DNA of 64,000 nucleotides from Ruegeria sediminis. Lineage in GTDB: Bacteria; Pseudomonadota; Alphaproteobacteria; Rhodobacterales; Rhodobacteraceae. Below the pieces are notes generated by a model. The model saw only the letters and a list, made by a program, of their open reading frames with translations, had not been told where the DNA came from and did no database searches. This document shows positions 16,366 to 24,961 of this stretch, piece after piece. How positions within the stretch are numbered: the first letter of the stretch is position 1; each line of letters begins with the position of its first letter. Position numbers and translations under genes: made by a program. The DNA is taken from positions 310,001 to 374,000 of the forward strand of contig NZ_VCPD01000003.1 of the NCBI RefSeq assembly GCF_005938215.1, written 5' to 3'.

Positions 16366-17820
16366 ATGCTGAAGCTGAACGATCCTGCGCTTCTCGAGAC
16401 CCGCGCCTATGTGAATGGGCACTGGATCGAGAACGGCAACAGCTTTCCGGTCTTCAATCCTGCGACCGGGGAGAAGATTGCCGATGTGACCGACCTTGGC
16501 GTCGAAGACGTCACGCTCGCCATTGATGGCGCTTATGATGCCAAGGCAGCCTGGGCGGCCAAGACAGGCAAGGAGCGCGGCACGATCCTGCGCAAATGGC
16601 ACGATCTGATGGTTGGGAACATCGACGATCTGGCCACGATCCTGACCGCTGAAATGGGCAAACCTCTGGCCGAGGCCAAGGGCGAGATCATGTATGGTGC
16701 GTCCTATGTCGAATGGTTTGCCGAAGAGGCAAAACGCATCTACGGGGATGTGATCCCCGGCCATCAGCCCGACAAACGCATTGTGGTCCTGAAGCAGCCG
16801 GTCGGTGTCGTCGGCTCGATCACGCCCTGGAACTTCCCCAATGCGATGATTGCCCGCAAGGTGGCGCCTGCGCTCGCCGTTGGCTGCACCTTTGTTGCGC
16901 GTCCTGCTGAACTGACGCCGCTGTCTGCCCTGGCCATGGCTGTGCTGGGCGAACGCGCCGGTATTCCCAAAGGTGTGTTCAGCGTGATCCCGAGCAGCGA
17001 CGCATCCACTGTCGGCAAGGAGCTTTGCGCCAACACCAAGGTGGCAAAGATCACCTTTACCGGCTCCACCCGTGTCGGGAAGATCCTGATGGAGCAGGGG
17101 GCTGCTACGGTCAAGAAAGTCTCGATGGAGCTTGGTGGTAACGCGCCGTTCATCGTGTTCGACGACGCCGATGTCGACGCCGCAGTTGAGGGCGCGCTGA
17201 TCGCCAAATACCGGAACGCCGGTCAGACATGCGTCTGCGCCAACCGGATCTACGTTCAATCGGGTGTCTACAAAGAATTCTCCGAGAAACTCGCAAAGCG
17301 CGTGTCGGCGCTGTCTGTCGGGGATGGCTTCGAGGAGGGGGTGGCGATCGGTCCATTGATCAATGAGGCCGCCCTGTCGAAGGTCGAAGCGCACCTCTCG
17401 GATGCAATTGCCAAAGGCGCAAGAATTGCAACAGGCGGCAACCGGCATTCTCGTGGCGGGACTTTCTTCGAACCGACTGTCGTCACCGATGTGACCCGCG
17501 GCATGCAGGTGCAGCACGAAGAGACCTTCGGGCCGATTGCGCCGCTCTTTGAGTTCGAAACGGAAGACGAAGCCGTCGAACTGGCGAACGATACGGAGTT
17601 CGGCCTTGCCGGTTACTTTTATGCCAAGGACATCTCCCGCGTCTGGCGCGTCGCCGAACGCCTAGAGACGGGCATGGTCGGCATCAACACCGGTCTGATT
17701 TCGACGGAAGTCGCCCCCTTCGGCGGTGTCAAGCAATCGGGCCAAGGCCGCGAAGGCTCCAAATACGGAGCCGATGACTACCTCGAAATCAAATACATGT
17801 GCTTCGGCGAGATCCACTGA
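16366..17820 (+). CDS. gabD: Succinate-semialdehyde dehydrogenase
   Basis: A 484-aa NAD(P)-dependent aldehyde dehydrogenase oxidising succinic semialdehyde to succinate. Seen: TPWNFPNAMIARKVAPALAVG (about residues 151-171), FTGSTRVGK, the general-base Glu in MELGGNAPF (about residue 252), the nucleophile Cys in GQTCVCANR (about residue 286) and EETFGPIAPLF. The second Cys next to the nucleophile is usual in GabD. It begins two bases after gabT. Glutarate-semialdehyde could be an alternative substrate. Confidence 0.93.
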   Translation: MLKLNDPALLETRAYVNGHWIENGNSFPVFNPATGEKIADVTDLGVEDVTLAIDGAYDAKAAWAAKTGKERGTILRKWHDLMVGNIDDLATILTAEMGKPLAEAKGEIMYGASYVEWFAEEAKRIYGDVIPGHQPDKRIVVLKQPVGVVGSITPWNFPNAMIARKVAPALAVGCTFVARPAELTPLSALAMAVLGERAGIPKGVFSVIPSSDASTVGKELCANTKVAKITFTGSTRVGKILMEQGAATVKKVSMELGGNAPFIVFDDADVDAAVEGALIAKYRNAGQTCVCANRIYVQSGVYKEFSEKLAKRVSALSVGDGFEEGVAIGPLINEAALSKVEAHLSDAIAKGARIATGGNRHSRGGTFFEPTVVTDVTRGMQVQHEETFGPIAPLFEFETEDEAVELANDTEFGLAGYFYAKDISRVWRVAERLETGMVGINTGLISTEVAPFGGVKQSGQGREGSKYGADDYLEIKYMCFGEIH

Positions 17821-17850
17821 GATCGCTGAACTAACCCCAAGGACAAGCAA

Positions 17851-19260
17851 ATGTCTGGCAGCAAAACCTTTCTCCAAGACGTCAACTCGATGTTCCAGGA
17901 AGCCGCAGACCTCATCTCGATGGAAGAGGGACTGGCCACGAAAATTATGGTGGCGAACTCAACATATATCACGCGATTTGGCGTGAGACTGCGTGGGAGA
18001 ATGCATACGTTCGAAGGCTGGAGATCGGTTCACTCCAACCACCCCAGCCCCGCGAAAGGTGGGATCAGATACGCCTCCTACGCCAATCTCGATGAGGTTG
18101 AAGCGCTGGCGGCCTTGATGACCTATAAATGTGCCTTGATGGACATTCCGTTTGGGGGCTCAAAAGGCGCGCTGAAGATTGATCCCAAGGAATGGACCCA
18201 GGATGAGCTTGAGCGCATCACGCGTCGGTTCACGCAGGAACTGGTGCGCCACGAGTTCCTTACGCCAAGCCTCAATGTACCGGCGCCTGATGTTGGGACA
18301 AATGAAACAACCATGATGTGGATGGCCGACGAATATCGGCGCCAGAGACCCACAGATATCAACGGATCAGCCTGCGTCACAGGCAAGCCCCTTGCCGCTG
18401 GCGGGATCGAAGGCCGGATCGAAGCGACGGGCAGGGGAGTTCAGTATTCCATCCAAGCGTTCTTCGAGTCAGAAATTGACCGGGCCAAGACCAAGCTACC
18501 TAACACGCTTAAGGGTGCCACCGTCGTCGTCCAAGGCCTCGGGAACGTTGGATACCATGCTGCAAAGTTCCTCTCTGAAGAGGACGGTTGTCGGATCGTG
18601 TCAGTCATCGAGCGCGACGGTGTCGTCAGAAACCCCGATGGTCTCAACATTGAAGAACTTAAGCAGCACATCATTCAGACCGGCGGTGTTCGAGGTTTTG
18701 ACGGTGGCGTGCATTCGCTGGATGCAACGGACGCTTTGGCCGATGAATGCGATATTCTGATCCCAGCTGCCCTAGAAGGTGTTATAACCGAAGACAACGC
18801 ACCCTACCTTCGCACGAAGCTCATCGTGGAGGCGGCAAACGGGCCGATGACCTTCAAGGCGAACGAGATCCTTCGGAAGTTGGGCGTCGTCGTCATTCCG
18901 GATCTCTTTGCCAACGCTGGCGGCGTTACCGTGAGCTATTTTGAATGGGTTAAGAACCTCACGCACATTCCTTTTGGGCTGATGGAACGCCGGCGCGATG
19001 AGATGGGGCACAGGGTCCTTGCTCAGTCACTGGAGCGCATGACGGGCAACCAGTTTCCCGAAGATGGTGCCACTGCGTTTTTGCAGGGCGCAAGGGAGAT
19101 CGATCTCGTCCGTTCCGGCTTGGATGACAAGATGCGCTCCGCCTACGCGGAGATGTCAAATCTTTGGAACACCAATGACCGGATTCCGGACCTTCGCACA
19201 GCAGCATACATCATCGCGGTGCGTCGGATTGCTGGCATCTACAAAGCACTGGGCATCTGA
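17851..19260 (+). CDS. Glutamate dehydrogenase (Glu/Leu/Phe/Val family)
   Basis: A 469-aa dehydrogenase converting glutamate to 2-oxoglutarate and ammonia, or the reverse. Seen: HPSPAKGGIRY (about residues 64-74), the catalytic lysine in YKCALMDIPFGGSKGA (about 91-106), NVPAPDVGTNE with the catalytic Asp, and a Rossmann GLGNVGYHAAKFL (about 231-243). In this operon it would recycle the glutamate produced by GabT, returning 2-oxoglutarate and releasing ammonium; it would also process glutamate if the upstream pathway opens 5-oxoproline. The coenzyme is probably NAD but not provable by reading. Confidence 0.9.
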   Translation: MSGSKTFLQDVNSMFQEAADLISMEEGLATKIMVANSTYITRFGVRLRGRMHTFEGWRSVHSNHPSPAKGGIRYASYANLDEVEALAALMTYKCALMDIPFGGSKGALKIDPKEWTQDELERITRRFTQELVRHEFLTPSLNVPAPDVGTNETTMMWMADEYRRQRPTDINGSACVTGKPLAAGGIEGRIEATGRGVQYSIQAFFESEIDRAKTKLPNTLKGATVVVQGLGNVGYHAAKFLSEEDGCRIVSVIERDGVVRNPDGLNIEELKQHIIQTGGVRGFDGGVHSLDATDALADECDILIPAALEGVITEDNAPYLRTKLIVEAANGPMTFKANEILRKLGVVVIPDLFANAGGVTVSYFEWVKNLTHIPFGLMERRRDEMGHRVLAQSLERMTGNQFPEDGATAFLQGAREIDLVRSGLDDKMRSAYAEMSNLWNTNDRIPDLRTAAYIIAVRRIAGIYKALGI

Positions 19261-19263
19261 GCC

Positions 19264-20574
19264 ATGGACGCGCAGGTACCACGCATTGTTGTTGTTGGAG
19301 GCGGAGCAGGAGGCCTGAACCTTGTCACCCGATTGAGCAGGTCTTTGGGGCGAAAGGGACGGGCTGACATCACGCTCGTCGATGAAAACCTGTCCCACAT
19401 CTGGAAACCCTCGCTGCATGAATTTGCAGCGGGAACAAAGGGACCCGAAGAAGAGATCAGCTTTCTCGAGCACTCCAACCGAAACGGATACAAGTTTCGG
19501 TTGGGACGTTTCGCAGGCATCGACTACCAGGAACGCTGGGTGATGCTCGATCCGGTTTTGGGTGCCGAGGATGTTGAACTGTCCCCGGCGCGCGCGGCCC
19601 CTTATGACGTGTTGGTACTTGCGATCGGCAGCAGGTCGAATGACTTCGGAACACCTGGTGTAATAGAACACTGCCTTTTCCTGGATACGCCGACAGAAGC
19701 CAAACGCTTGCAGTCCGAGATCCTGAACCTTTGCCTGCGCATGGAGACAGGCGCGCTCGAGAACGAGAAAGGCTCAATTCGCCTTGCGATCGTGGGCGGG
19801 GGCGCCACAGGTGTCGAACTCGCTGCCGAGTTGCGAGAGGCAACGGAGCAGCTGGGCCGCAATGGGATCGACAAGCTTCGCATCCCGGACTCGGTTGGCA
19901 TTTCCGTCATCGAGGGTTCTGATCGACTTGTCGGAGCTTTGCCTGAGAACATCTCCAAGAAGGTCTTGAACGAACTTGGATCGTTGAGTGTCGACGTGCT
20001 TCTTGGAACGCGTGTGACGCGCGTTACGGAAAAGACACTTGAGTTTGGTGATGGGTCGTCGCTTGAGGCGCAGATCATCGTCTGGGCGGCCGGCATTCAA
20101 AGCAATAAGGCACTTGCCTCTGCGGCCGATCTCGAAGTCGGTAGCCTCGGACGTCTTCGGGTCCGGCCCACGCTGCAAACGACGCATCAGGACCGGATCT
20201 TCGTCATGGGTGATGCTGCGGATTGTCTTTGGCAAGAGATGAACAGCCCGCTTCCTCCGCGTGCGCAGGTCGCATCCCAGCAGGCTGCCTTCCTTGAAGA
20301 GCAACTGAAACGATGGGTCCGGGGCGATGATCTCAAGGAGTTCCGCTACACTGACCATGGGTCCTTGGTTGCTCTCAGCTCCAGCTCTGCCATCGGGTCG
20401 CTCATGGGACGAGCGCTTGGAACAATGACCCTGAAAGGTTGGCTCGCCCGCCGGGCCTACAAGTATCTCCACTACCGACATGAAGCGGCCGTCCAGGGTC
20501 ATTTCCGGGCATTGCTCCGCACTGTCCTGTCGATGGCCATGCGCCGTGTGCGCCCCCGATTGAAGCTGCACTGA
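19264..20574 (+). CDS. Type II NADH dehydrogenase-like FAD oxidoreductase
   Basis: A 436-aa pyridine nucleotide-disulphide oxidoreductase fold. There are two dinucleotide-binding GxGxxG motifs (VVVGGGAGGLN at the N-terminus; LAIVGGGATGVELAAEL about residues 176-190), an ATG-like VWAAGIQSN (about 275) and the FAD-closing FVMGDAADC (about 317). The C-terminal region is amphipathic and basic, as in NDH-2 enzymes that attach to the membrane and pass NADH electrons to quinone. It starts three bases after the GDH stop. In this operon it could reoxidise NADH from GabD and GDH. Confidence 0.85.
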   Translation: MDAQVPRIVVVGGGAGGLNLVTRLSRSLGRKGRADITLVDENLSHIWKPSLHEFAAGTKGPEEEISFLEHSNRNGYKFRLGRFAGIDYQERWVMLDPVLGAEDVELSPARAAPYDVLVLAIGSRSNDFGTPGVIEHCLFLDTPTEAKRLQSEILNLCLRMETGALENEKGSIRLAIVGGGATGVELAAELREATEQLGRNGIDKLRIPDSVGISVIEGSDRLVGALPENISKKVLNELGSLSVDVLLGTRVTRVTEKTLEFGDGSSLEAQIIVWAAGIQSNKALASAADLEVGSLGRLRVRPTLQTTHQDRIFVMGDAADCLWQEMNSPLPPRAQVASQQAAFLEEQLKRWVRGDDLKEFRYTDHGSLVALSSSSAIGSLMGRALGTMTLKGWLARRAYKYLHYRHEAAVQGHFRALLRTVLSMAMRRVRPRLKLH

Positions 20575-20581
20575 GGTCGAC

Positions 20582-21343
20582 ATGAAGATTGAACGCTTCC
20601 CAGCCGAACATGAACGCAATACGGGCATAACTCTCAGCCTGGCAGATGTTGGTTTCGATCTCGAGGGCAAGACGATCTTGGACGGGGTTTCCTTTGAAAT
20701 CTCCGCAACACGGATTGGTATTGTCGGCCGCAACGGGTCTGGGAAATCGACCCTTGCACGTCTATTGGCCGGGCTCGTTTCGCCAACCAAAGGCGAACTG
20801 AAAATCAACGGTCTTGATCTCGCCAAGGACCGGAAAGCTGCTTTGGCTGAAGTCGGCATTCTCTTCCAGAATCCGGATCATCAAATCATTTTCCCGACAG
20901 TCCAAGAGGAGATCTCGTTCGGCTTACAACAGCAAGGTCGTTCAAAGCGGGATGCAGCTGACCGGACGGCCGCAACACTGAGCGAATTTGAAAAATCGCA
21001 CTGGACGACTGCGCATATCAATGCGTTGTCGCAAGGACAAAAGCACTTGGTATGCATGATGGCGGTCGTCGCCATGGAGCCCAAGCTAATCATTCTGGAC
21101 GAACCCTTCACGGGATTGGATTTGCCGACAAAGACGCAGCTGAAACGTTATCTGTCACGCTACCAGGGCGGGTTGGTCCACATCTCGCATGATCCTGTTG
21201 ATCTGCTGAATTACGAGAAAGTCATCTGGCTGGACCAAGGACAGCTGATATCGTTAGGCGATGCGGCGCCGATCCTGAATGATTACATCGAGAAAATGAA
21301 GAGACTGGGAGGGCTGGATGATATCTCTGACCTCTCCCGTTAG
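20582..21343 (+). CDS. bioM: ECF biotin transporter ATPase (BioM-like)
   Basis: A 253-aa energy-coupling-factor ATPase. Walker A is GRNGSGKST (about residues 52-60), the ECF-type Q-loop is FQNPDHQIIF, the signature is LSQGQKHL, Walker B is LIILDEPFTGLD, and the switch His is in HISHDP. It is followed by an overlapping EcfT gene and a BioY gene, giving the BioMNY biotin importer. It is in the same transcription unit as gabT-gabD (7-base gap after the oxidoreductase), which is unusual for a vitamin transporter and suggests raised biotin demand when this pathway is on. Confidence 0.9.
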   Translation: MKIERFPAEHERNTGITLSLADVGFDLEGKTILDGVSFEISATRIGIVGRNGSGKSTLARLLAGLVSPTKGELKINGLDLAKDRKAALAEVGILFQNPDHQIIFPTVQEEISFGLQQQGRSKRDAADRTAATLSEFEKSHWTTAHINALSQGQKHLVCMMAVVAMEPKLIILDEPFTGLDLPTKTQLKRYLSRYQGGLVHISHDPVDLLNYEKVIWLDQGQLISLGDAAPILNDYIEKMKRLGGLDDISDLSR

Positions 21344-21932
21344 AACGTCTGCCCACTGCTGGCCAGCTGGCGCCAAACTTCTCGGGCTTTGTATTGCGAC
21401 CGCGATGCTCTTTGCGATCGACAATCTACTGGTTCAGGGCTTGGTCTTCGCATTTGTCTCACTGCTTTATGCTCTTCCAGGCAAAGCGTTTCTTTTTGCC
21501 GGCCTCAGGCAGATGAAGCTTTTGTGGCTGTTCGTTTTCGTCGTCGGGCTATGGCATATCTGGACTGCAGAGTATGAGCTCGGGGCGTCCATCGTTCTGA
21601 GAATGCTCTCGGCGGTTGGTTTGGCAAACTTGGTCACCATGACCACGCGCCTTTCCGATATGATCGATTTTGTGAAAAAAATTACCATACCACTTCGGTG
21701 GATTGGGCTGAATTCCCAGGTATTGGCGCTCGCAATCGCGCTAGTCATCCGGCTTACGCCGGTGCTCGTAGAGCGAGGTGGCCAACTCACTCATGCATGG
21801 AAAGCCCGTTCAACGCGCGTGCCCAATTGGCGCATCATTTCACCTTTCACCGTGCTCGCACTGGATGACGCAGATCACGTCGCCGAAGCCCTGCGCGCGC
21901 GTGGTGGATTCAACAGTCTCGAGGAGATCTGA
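21318..21932 (+). CDS. bioN: ECF transporter transmembrane subunit (BioN-like)
   Basis: A 204-aa EcfT protein with four to five hydrophobic segments and the coupling region ...HAWKARSTRVPNW... (about residues 161-173), where EcfT proteins carry Ala-Arg-Gly-type helices that contact the ATPase. AEALRARGGF near the C-terminus is the second coupling motif. The start overlaps bioM by 26 bases. Assignment to biotin rests on the BioY gene that follows. Confidence 0.86.
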   Translation: MISLTSPVRTSAHCWPAGAKLLGLCIATAMLFAIDNLLVQGLVFAFVSLLYALPGKAFLFAGLRQMKLLWLFVFVVGLWHIWTAEYELGASIVLRMLSAVGLANLVTMTTRLSDMIDFVKKITIPLRWIGLNSQVLALAIALVIRLTPVLVERGGQLTHAWKARSTRVPNWRIISPFTVLALDDADHVAEALRARGGFNSLEEI

Positions 21933-21933
21933 G

Positions 21934-22497
21934 ATGGAAAAAAACGTAGCTCATATTGCGCTCTTTGCGGCACTCATTGCCGCGTTGGGCCTTATCCCGA
22001 AAGTCACTTTGGCATTTGGTGTCCCGATCACGGCGCAAAGTCTCGGTGTCATGCTGTGTGGCACGATTCTAGGCTCAAAGCGTGGCGCGCTCGCGGTCCT
22101 GTTGTTTCTGCTGCTTGTAGCCATCGGTCTTCCACTTCTCTCAGGCGGTCGCGGTGGGCTTGGCCTCTTTGTTTCACCGTCTGCAGGCTTTCTGATTGGT
22201 TGGCCAATTGCTGCGTTCGTCACAGGTCTAATCGTCGAAAAATGGCGGAGCGCACCACTAGCGCTCGTAGCAAGTTTGGCTTCGATCATTGGTGGCATCC
22301 TTGTGATGTACGTCTTCGGCATCGTCGGGATGTCCATCACACTTGAAAAATCGCTCGTTGAAGCGACGGGGCTAGTGACTGCTTTCATCCTTGGCGACTT
22401 TCTCAAAGCCATCATTGCTGGGATGCTGACGTCCGCCATGGCGAAAGCGCGGCCTTCCAGTGTTCTGTCGCGTTCAGAACCAGCCGATGCAGTCTGA
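21934..22497 (+). CDS. bioY: Biotin transporter S-component BioY
   Basis: A 187-aa membrane protein that binds biotin, with about six transmembrane helices. Seen: PKVTLAFGVPITAQSLGVML (about residues 21-40) and the family signature GRGGLGLFVSPSAGFLIGWP (about 71-90), both characteristic of BioY. The start at 21934 has GAGGAGATCTGAG upstream and immediately follows the bioN stop. An in-frame extension to 21778 lies within bioN and is rejected. Last gene of the gabT operon. Confidence 0.93.
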   Translation: MEKNVAHIALFAALIAALGLIPKVTLAFGVPITAQSLGVMLCGTILGSKRGALAVLLFLLLVAIGLPLLSGGRGGLGLFVSPSAGFLIGWPIAAFVTGLIVEKWRSAPLALVASLASIIGGILVMYVFGIVGMSITLEKSLVEATGLVTAFILGDFLKAIIAGMLTSAMAKARPSSVLSRSEPADAV

Positions 22498-22793
22498 TTC
22501 AGCAAAGATATTGGCGCAATGTCGTTCGGTCCGCGCATAAACGGATGATCGGATCGAACGCGCCACTCTGGAGCGCTTCTGAAAAGCGGCCAAGCGGCTT
22601 CCCACAGATACCAATCTAGGCGCGATCCTGAGGTGGAACTTCGCATGCGACAGAAGGAGCTGGCCGAAAGCCGGGTGCGGTACGGTTGTCGTCGCCTTAA
22701 GCAAAAAGAGGTCGCATGTTCGAAGCCTTTTTGAAGACTATCGTTCCTAACTTGACGCCCGAGAATCAATAGACTAGTACCGAAGATCGTTGA
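22498..22793 (+). pseudogene. Decayed IS3-family transposase fragment in the island edge
   Basis: Between bioY and tRNA-Gly there is no intact gene. From 22609 to 22698 one frame reads YQSRRDPEVELRMRQKEL then AESRVRYGCRRL, which closely matches the N-terminal part of IS3-group OrfB transposases before the integrase core (ELA..RVRYGYRRL). Upstream homology is lost and the frame stops at 22734. No orfA, DDE core or terminal inverted repeats are visible, so this is a remnant. Its position beside a tRNA and tRNA fragment supports a history of insertion here. Confidence 0.6.
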
Positions 22794-22867
22794 GCGGGCG
22801 TTGTGTAATGGTAAGACCTCAGCCTTCCAAGCTGATGATACGGGTTCGATTCCCGTCGCCCGCTCCA
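22794..22867 (+). tRNA. tRNA-Gly(UCC)
   Basis: A complete cloverleaf: acceptor GCGGGCG/CGCCCGC, D-loop with AATGG, anticodon arm TCAGC-CTTCCAA-GCTGA (anticodon TCC), T arm ACGGG-TTCGATT-CCCGT, discriminator T and an encoded CCA. Length 74 with CCA. The gene resembles bacterial glyT-type tRNAs. Confidence 0.96.
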
Positions 22868-22957
22868 GAAACTTTCCTTTTAGACAAATTGCCGACAAAA
22901 ATCCCTGGCGACTTGCGGTAATTATATGTTTTTAAACGTTTTTTTGCGGCATATTCA

Positions 22958-23006
22958 TTAGCCTTCCAAGCTAATGACGCGGGTTCGATTCCCGCCGCCC
23001 GCTCCA
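22958..23006 (+). repeat. Detached 3' half of a tRNA-Gly gene (candidate attachment site)
   Basis: This sequence repeats the anticodon arm through CCA of tRNA-Gly(UCC): TTAGC-CTTCCAA-GCTAA, T arm GCGGG-TTCGATT-CCCGC, acceptor CGCCCGC and TCCA. No 5' half precedes it. Differences from the intact copy at 22794 are compensatory pairs in both stems, so this is the end of a different, once functional tRNA-Gly, not a recent duplication. Displaced tRNA 3' ends mark integration sites of islands. The sharp rise in GC content right after it agrees. Confidence 0.8.
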
Positions 23007-23140
23007 GTCTCGGCTTTCCTTCCGGCAATTGCGTCAAATGGACGTTTCGCGCGCTGCGGCGGGCGGCTTTGGCTTGACCCCGCGCACCTGCGGGGCCAAG
23101 AAGCGGCCAATCGGAAGTGACCAGACCACAAGGGCCCGAC

Positions 23141-24961
23141 ATGGCAAGACCGCAGTCCGAAAAACCGGCATCAAGCCCTGCACCCGGCGCCAGCGAGGAG
23201 CGGGCGAAGTCCAGGAAGCTGAGCGTTCTCGCCTCGCTCTGGCCGTTCATGAAGCCCTACCGCCTGCTGATGATCGGCGCGACGCTGGCGCTGGTGGTGA
23301 CGGCCAGCATGATGCTGGCGCTGCCCTTGGCCGTGCGCCGCGTGGTAGATCATTTCCGCATCGAAAGCGGCGAGTTGCTGGACCAGTATTTCCTGGCCGC
23401 GCTGGGCATCGCGGCCGTTCTGGCCCTGGGGACCGGCGTCCGCTATGCGCTGGTGACGCGGCTGGGTGAACGGGTGGTGGCCGACATCCGCAAGGCGGTG
23501 TTCGACCGGGTGATCGGCATGAGCCCGGAATTCTACGAGCGCATCATGACAGGCGAGGTGCTGAGCCGGATCACCACCGACACGACGCTGATCCAGTCGG
23601 TGCTGGGCTCGTCGGTGTCGATCGCCCTGCGCAACATCCTGATGTTCCTGGGCGGACTGGTGCTGATGCTGCTGACCTCGGCCAAGCTGACGGCGATGGT
23701 GCTGCTGCTCATTCCGGTGGTGGTCGTGCCCATCCTGGTGCTGGGCCGCCGCCTGCGCGGCATCAGCCGCGAGAACCAGGACTGGATCGCCGCATCGTCG
23801 GGGAATGCAGGCGAGGCGCTGGGCGCGGTTCAGACCGTGCAGGCCTTCACCCACGAAACCGCCAGCCGCGGGCAATTCGCGGACCTGACCGAAACCTCGT
23901 ACATCGTGTCGCTGCGCCGCATTCAGACGCGCGCGGTGCTGACCGTGATCGTGATCTTCCTGGTGTTCTCGGGCGTCGTGGGCGTGCTGTGGATGGGCGC
24001 CAACGACGTGCGCGCCGGTCTGATGACCGAAGGCACGCTGATCCAGTTCGTGATCTACTCGGTGATCATGGCCGGTTCGGTCGGGGCGCTGTCGGAAATC
24101 TGGAGCGAGTTGCAGCGGGCGGCCGGGGCGACCGAACGTCTGGTGGAGCTTCTGACGGTCGAGGACACCGTCACCGATCCCGCCAATCCCGCGACGCTGC
24201 CGCAGCCGGTGCGGGGCGAGATCGGGTTTGATGGCGTGAGCTTCCGCTATCCTTCGCGCCCGGACGTGGCGGCGCTGGACGACATGACCTTGACGGTCAA
24301 TCCGGGCGAGACCGTGGCCTTTGTCGGCCCGTCGGGCGCGGGCAAGACCACCGTGATCCAGCTGATCCAGCGGTTCTACGACCCGGACGCGGGCGCGGTC
24401 ACGCTGGACGGGATCGACCTGCGCAGCCTCAAGCGGTCCGATTTCCGCCGCCACATCGCGCTGGTGCCGCAGGACCCGGTGATCTTTGCCGCCTCGGCTC
24501 GGGAGAACATCCGGTTCGGACGCCCCGAGGCCACGGATGCCGAGGTGGAGGAGGCGGCGCGCGCCGCCGCCGCGCATGATTTCATCGCGGCGCTTCCCGA
24601 AGGCTATGACAGTTTCGTGGGCGAGCGCGGGGTGATGCTGTCGGGCGGGCAGAAGCAGCGCATCGCCATCGCGCGGGCCATCCTGCGCGACGCGCCGGTG
24701 CTGCTGCTGGACGAGGCGACCTCGGCGCTGGACGCCGAAAGCGAGCGGGCGGTGCAGGGGGCGGTCGACGAACTGAGCGCCGGGCGCACGACCCTGATCG
24801 TGGCGCACCGCCTGGCCACCGTGAAGAAGGCCGACCGGATCGTGGTGATGGAGGCGGGCCGCATCGTGGCGCAGGGCACCCATGCCGATCTGGTGGCCGA
24901 AGGCGGGCTTTATGCGCGGCTGGCGCGGCTGCAGTTCACCGACGGGGTCGCCGCCGAATGA
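23141..24961 (+). CDS. ABC exporter, MsbA-like half transporter
   Basis: A 606-aa fused membrane-ATPase half exporter. An N-terminal six-helix type I domain (about residues 30-325) is followed by an ATPase with Walker A GPSGAGKTT (about 392-400), signature LSGGQKQR, Walker B VLLLDEATSALD and H-loop VAHRLAT. It would work as a homodimer in the inner membrane, exporting lipid or a hydrophobic compound. ATG at 23141 with AAGGG upstream is preferred over a GTG at 23117. It is the first gene of the GC-rich chromosomal part. Confidence 0.9.
   Translation: MARPQSEKPASSPAPGASEERAKSRKLSVLASLWPFMKPYRLLMIGATLALVVTASMMLALPLAVRRVVDHFRIESGELLDQYFLAALGIAAVLALGTGVRYALVTRLGERVVADIRKAVFDRVIGMSPEFYERIMTGEVLSRITTDTTLIQSVLGSSVSIALRNILMFLGGLVLMLLTSAKLTAMVLLLIPVVVVPILVLGRRLRGISRENQDWIAASSGNAGEALGAVQTVQAFTHETASRGQFADLTETSYIVSLRRIQTRAVLTVIVIFLVFSGVVGVLWMGANDVRAGLMTEGTLIQFVIYSVIMAGSVGALSEIWSELQRAAGATERLVELLTVEDTVTDPANPATLPQPVRGEIGFDGVSFRYPSRPDVAALDDMTLTVNPGETVAFVGPSGAGKTTVIQLIQRFYDPDAGAVTLDGIDLRSLKRSDFRRHIALVPQDPVIFAASARENIRFGRPEATDAEVEEAARAAAAHDFIAALPEGYDSFVGERGVMLSGGQKQRIAIARAILRDAPVLLLDEATSALDAESERAVQGAVDELSAGRTTLIVAHRLATVKKADRIVVMEAGRIVAQGTHADLVAEGGLYARLARLQFTDGVAAE

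Noticed and set aside
22794..22867. Reading the tRNA-Gly pair as a simple tandem duplication
   Set aside because: The 3' fragment differs by compensatory stem changes and lacks a 5' half, so displacement by integration fits better.
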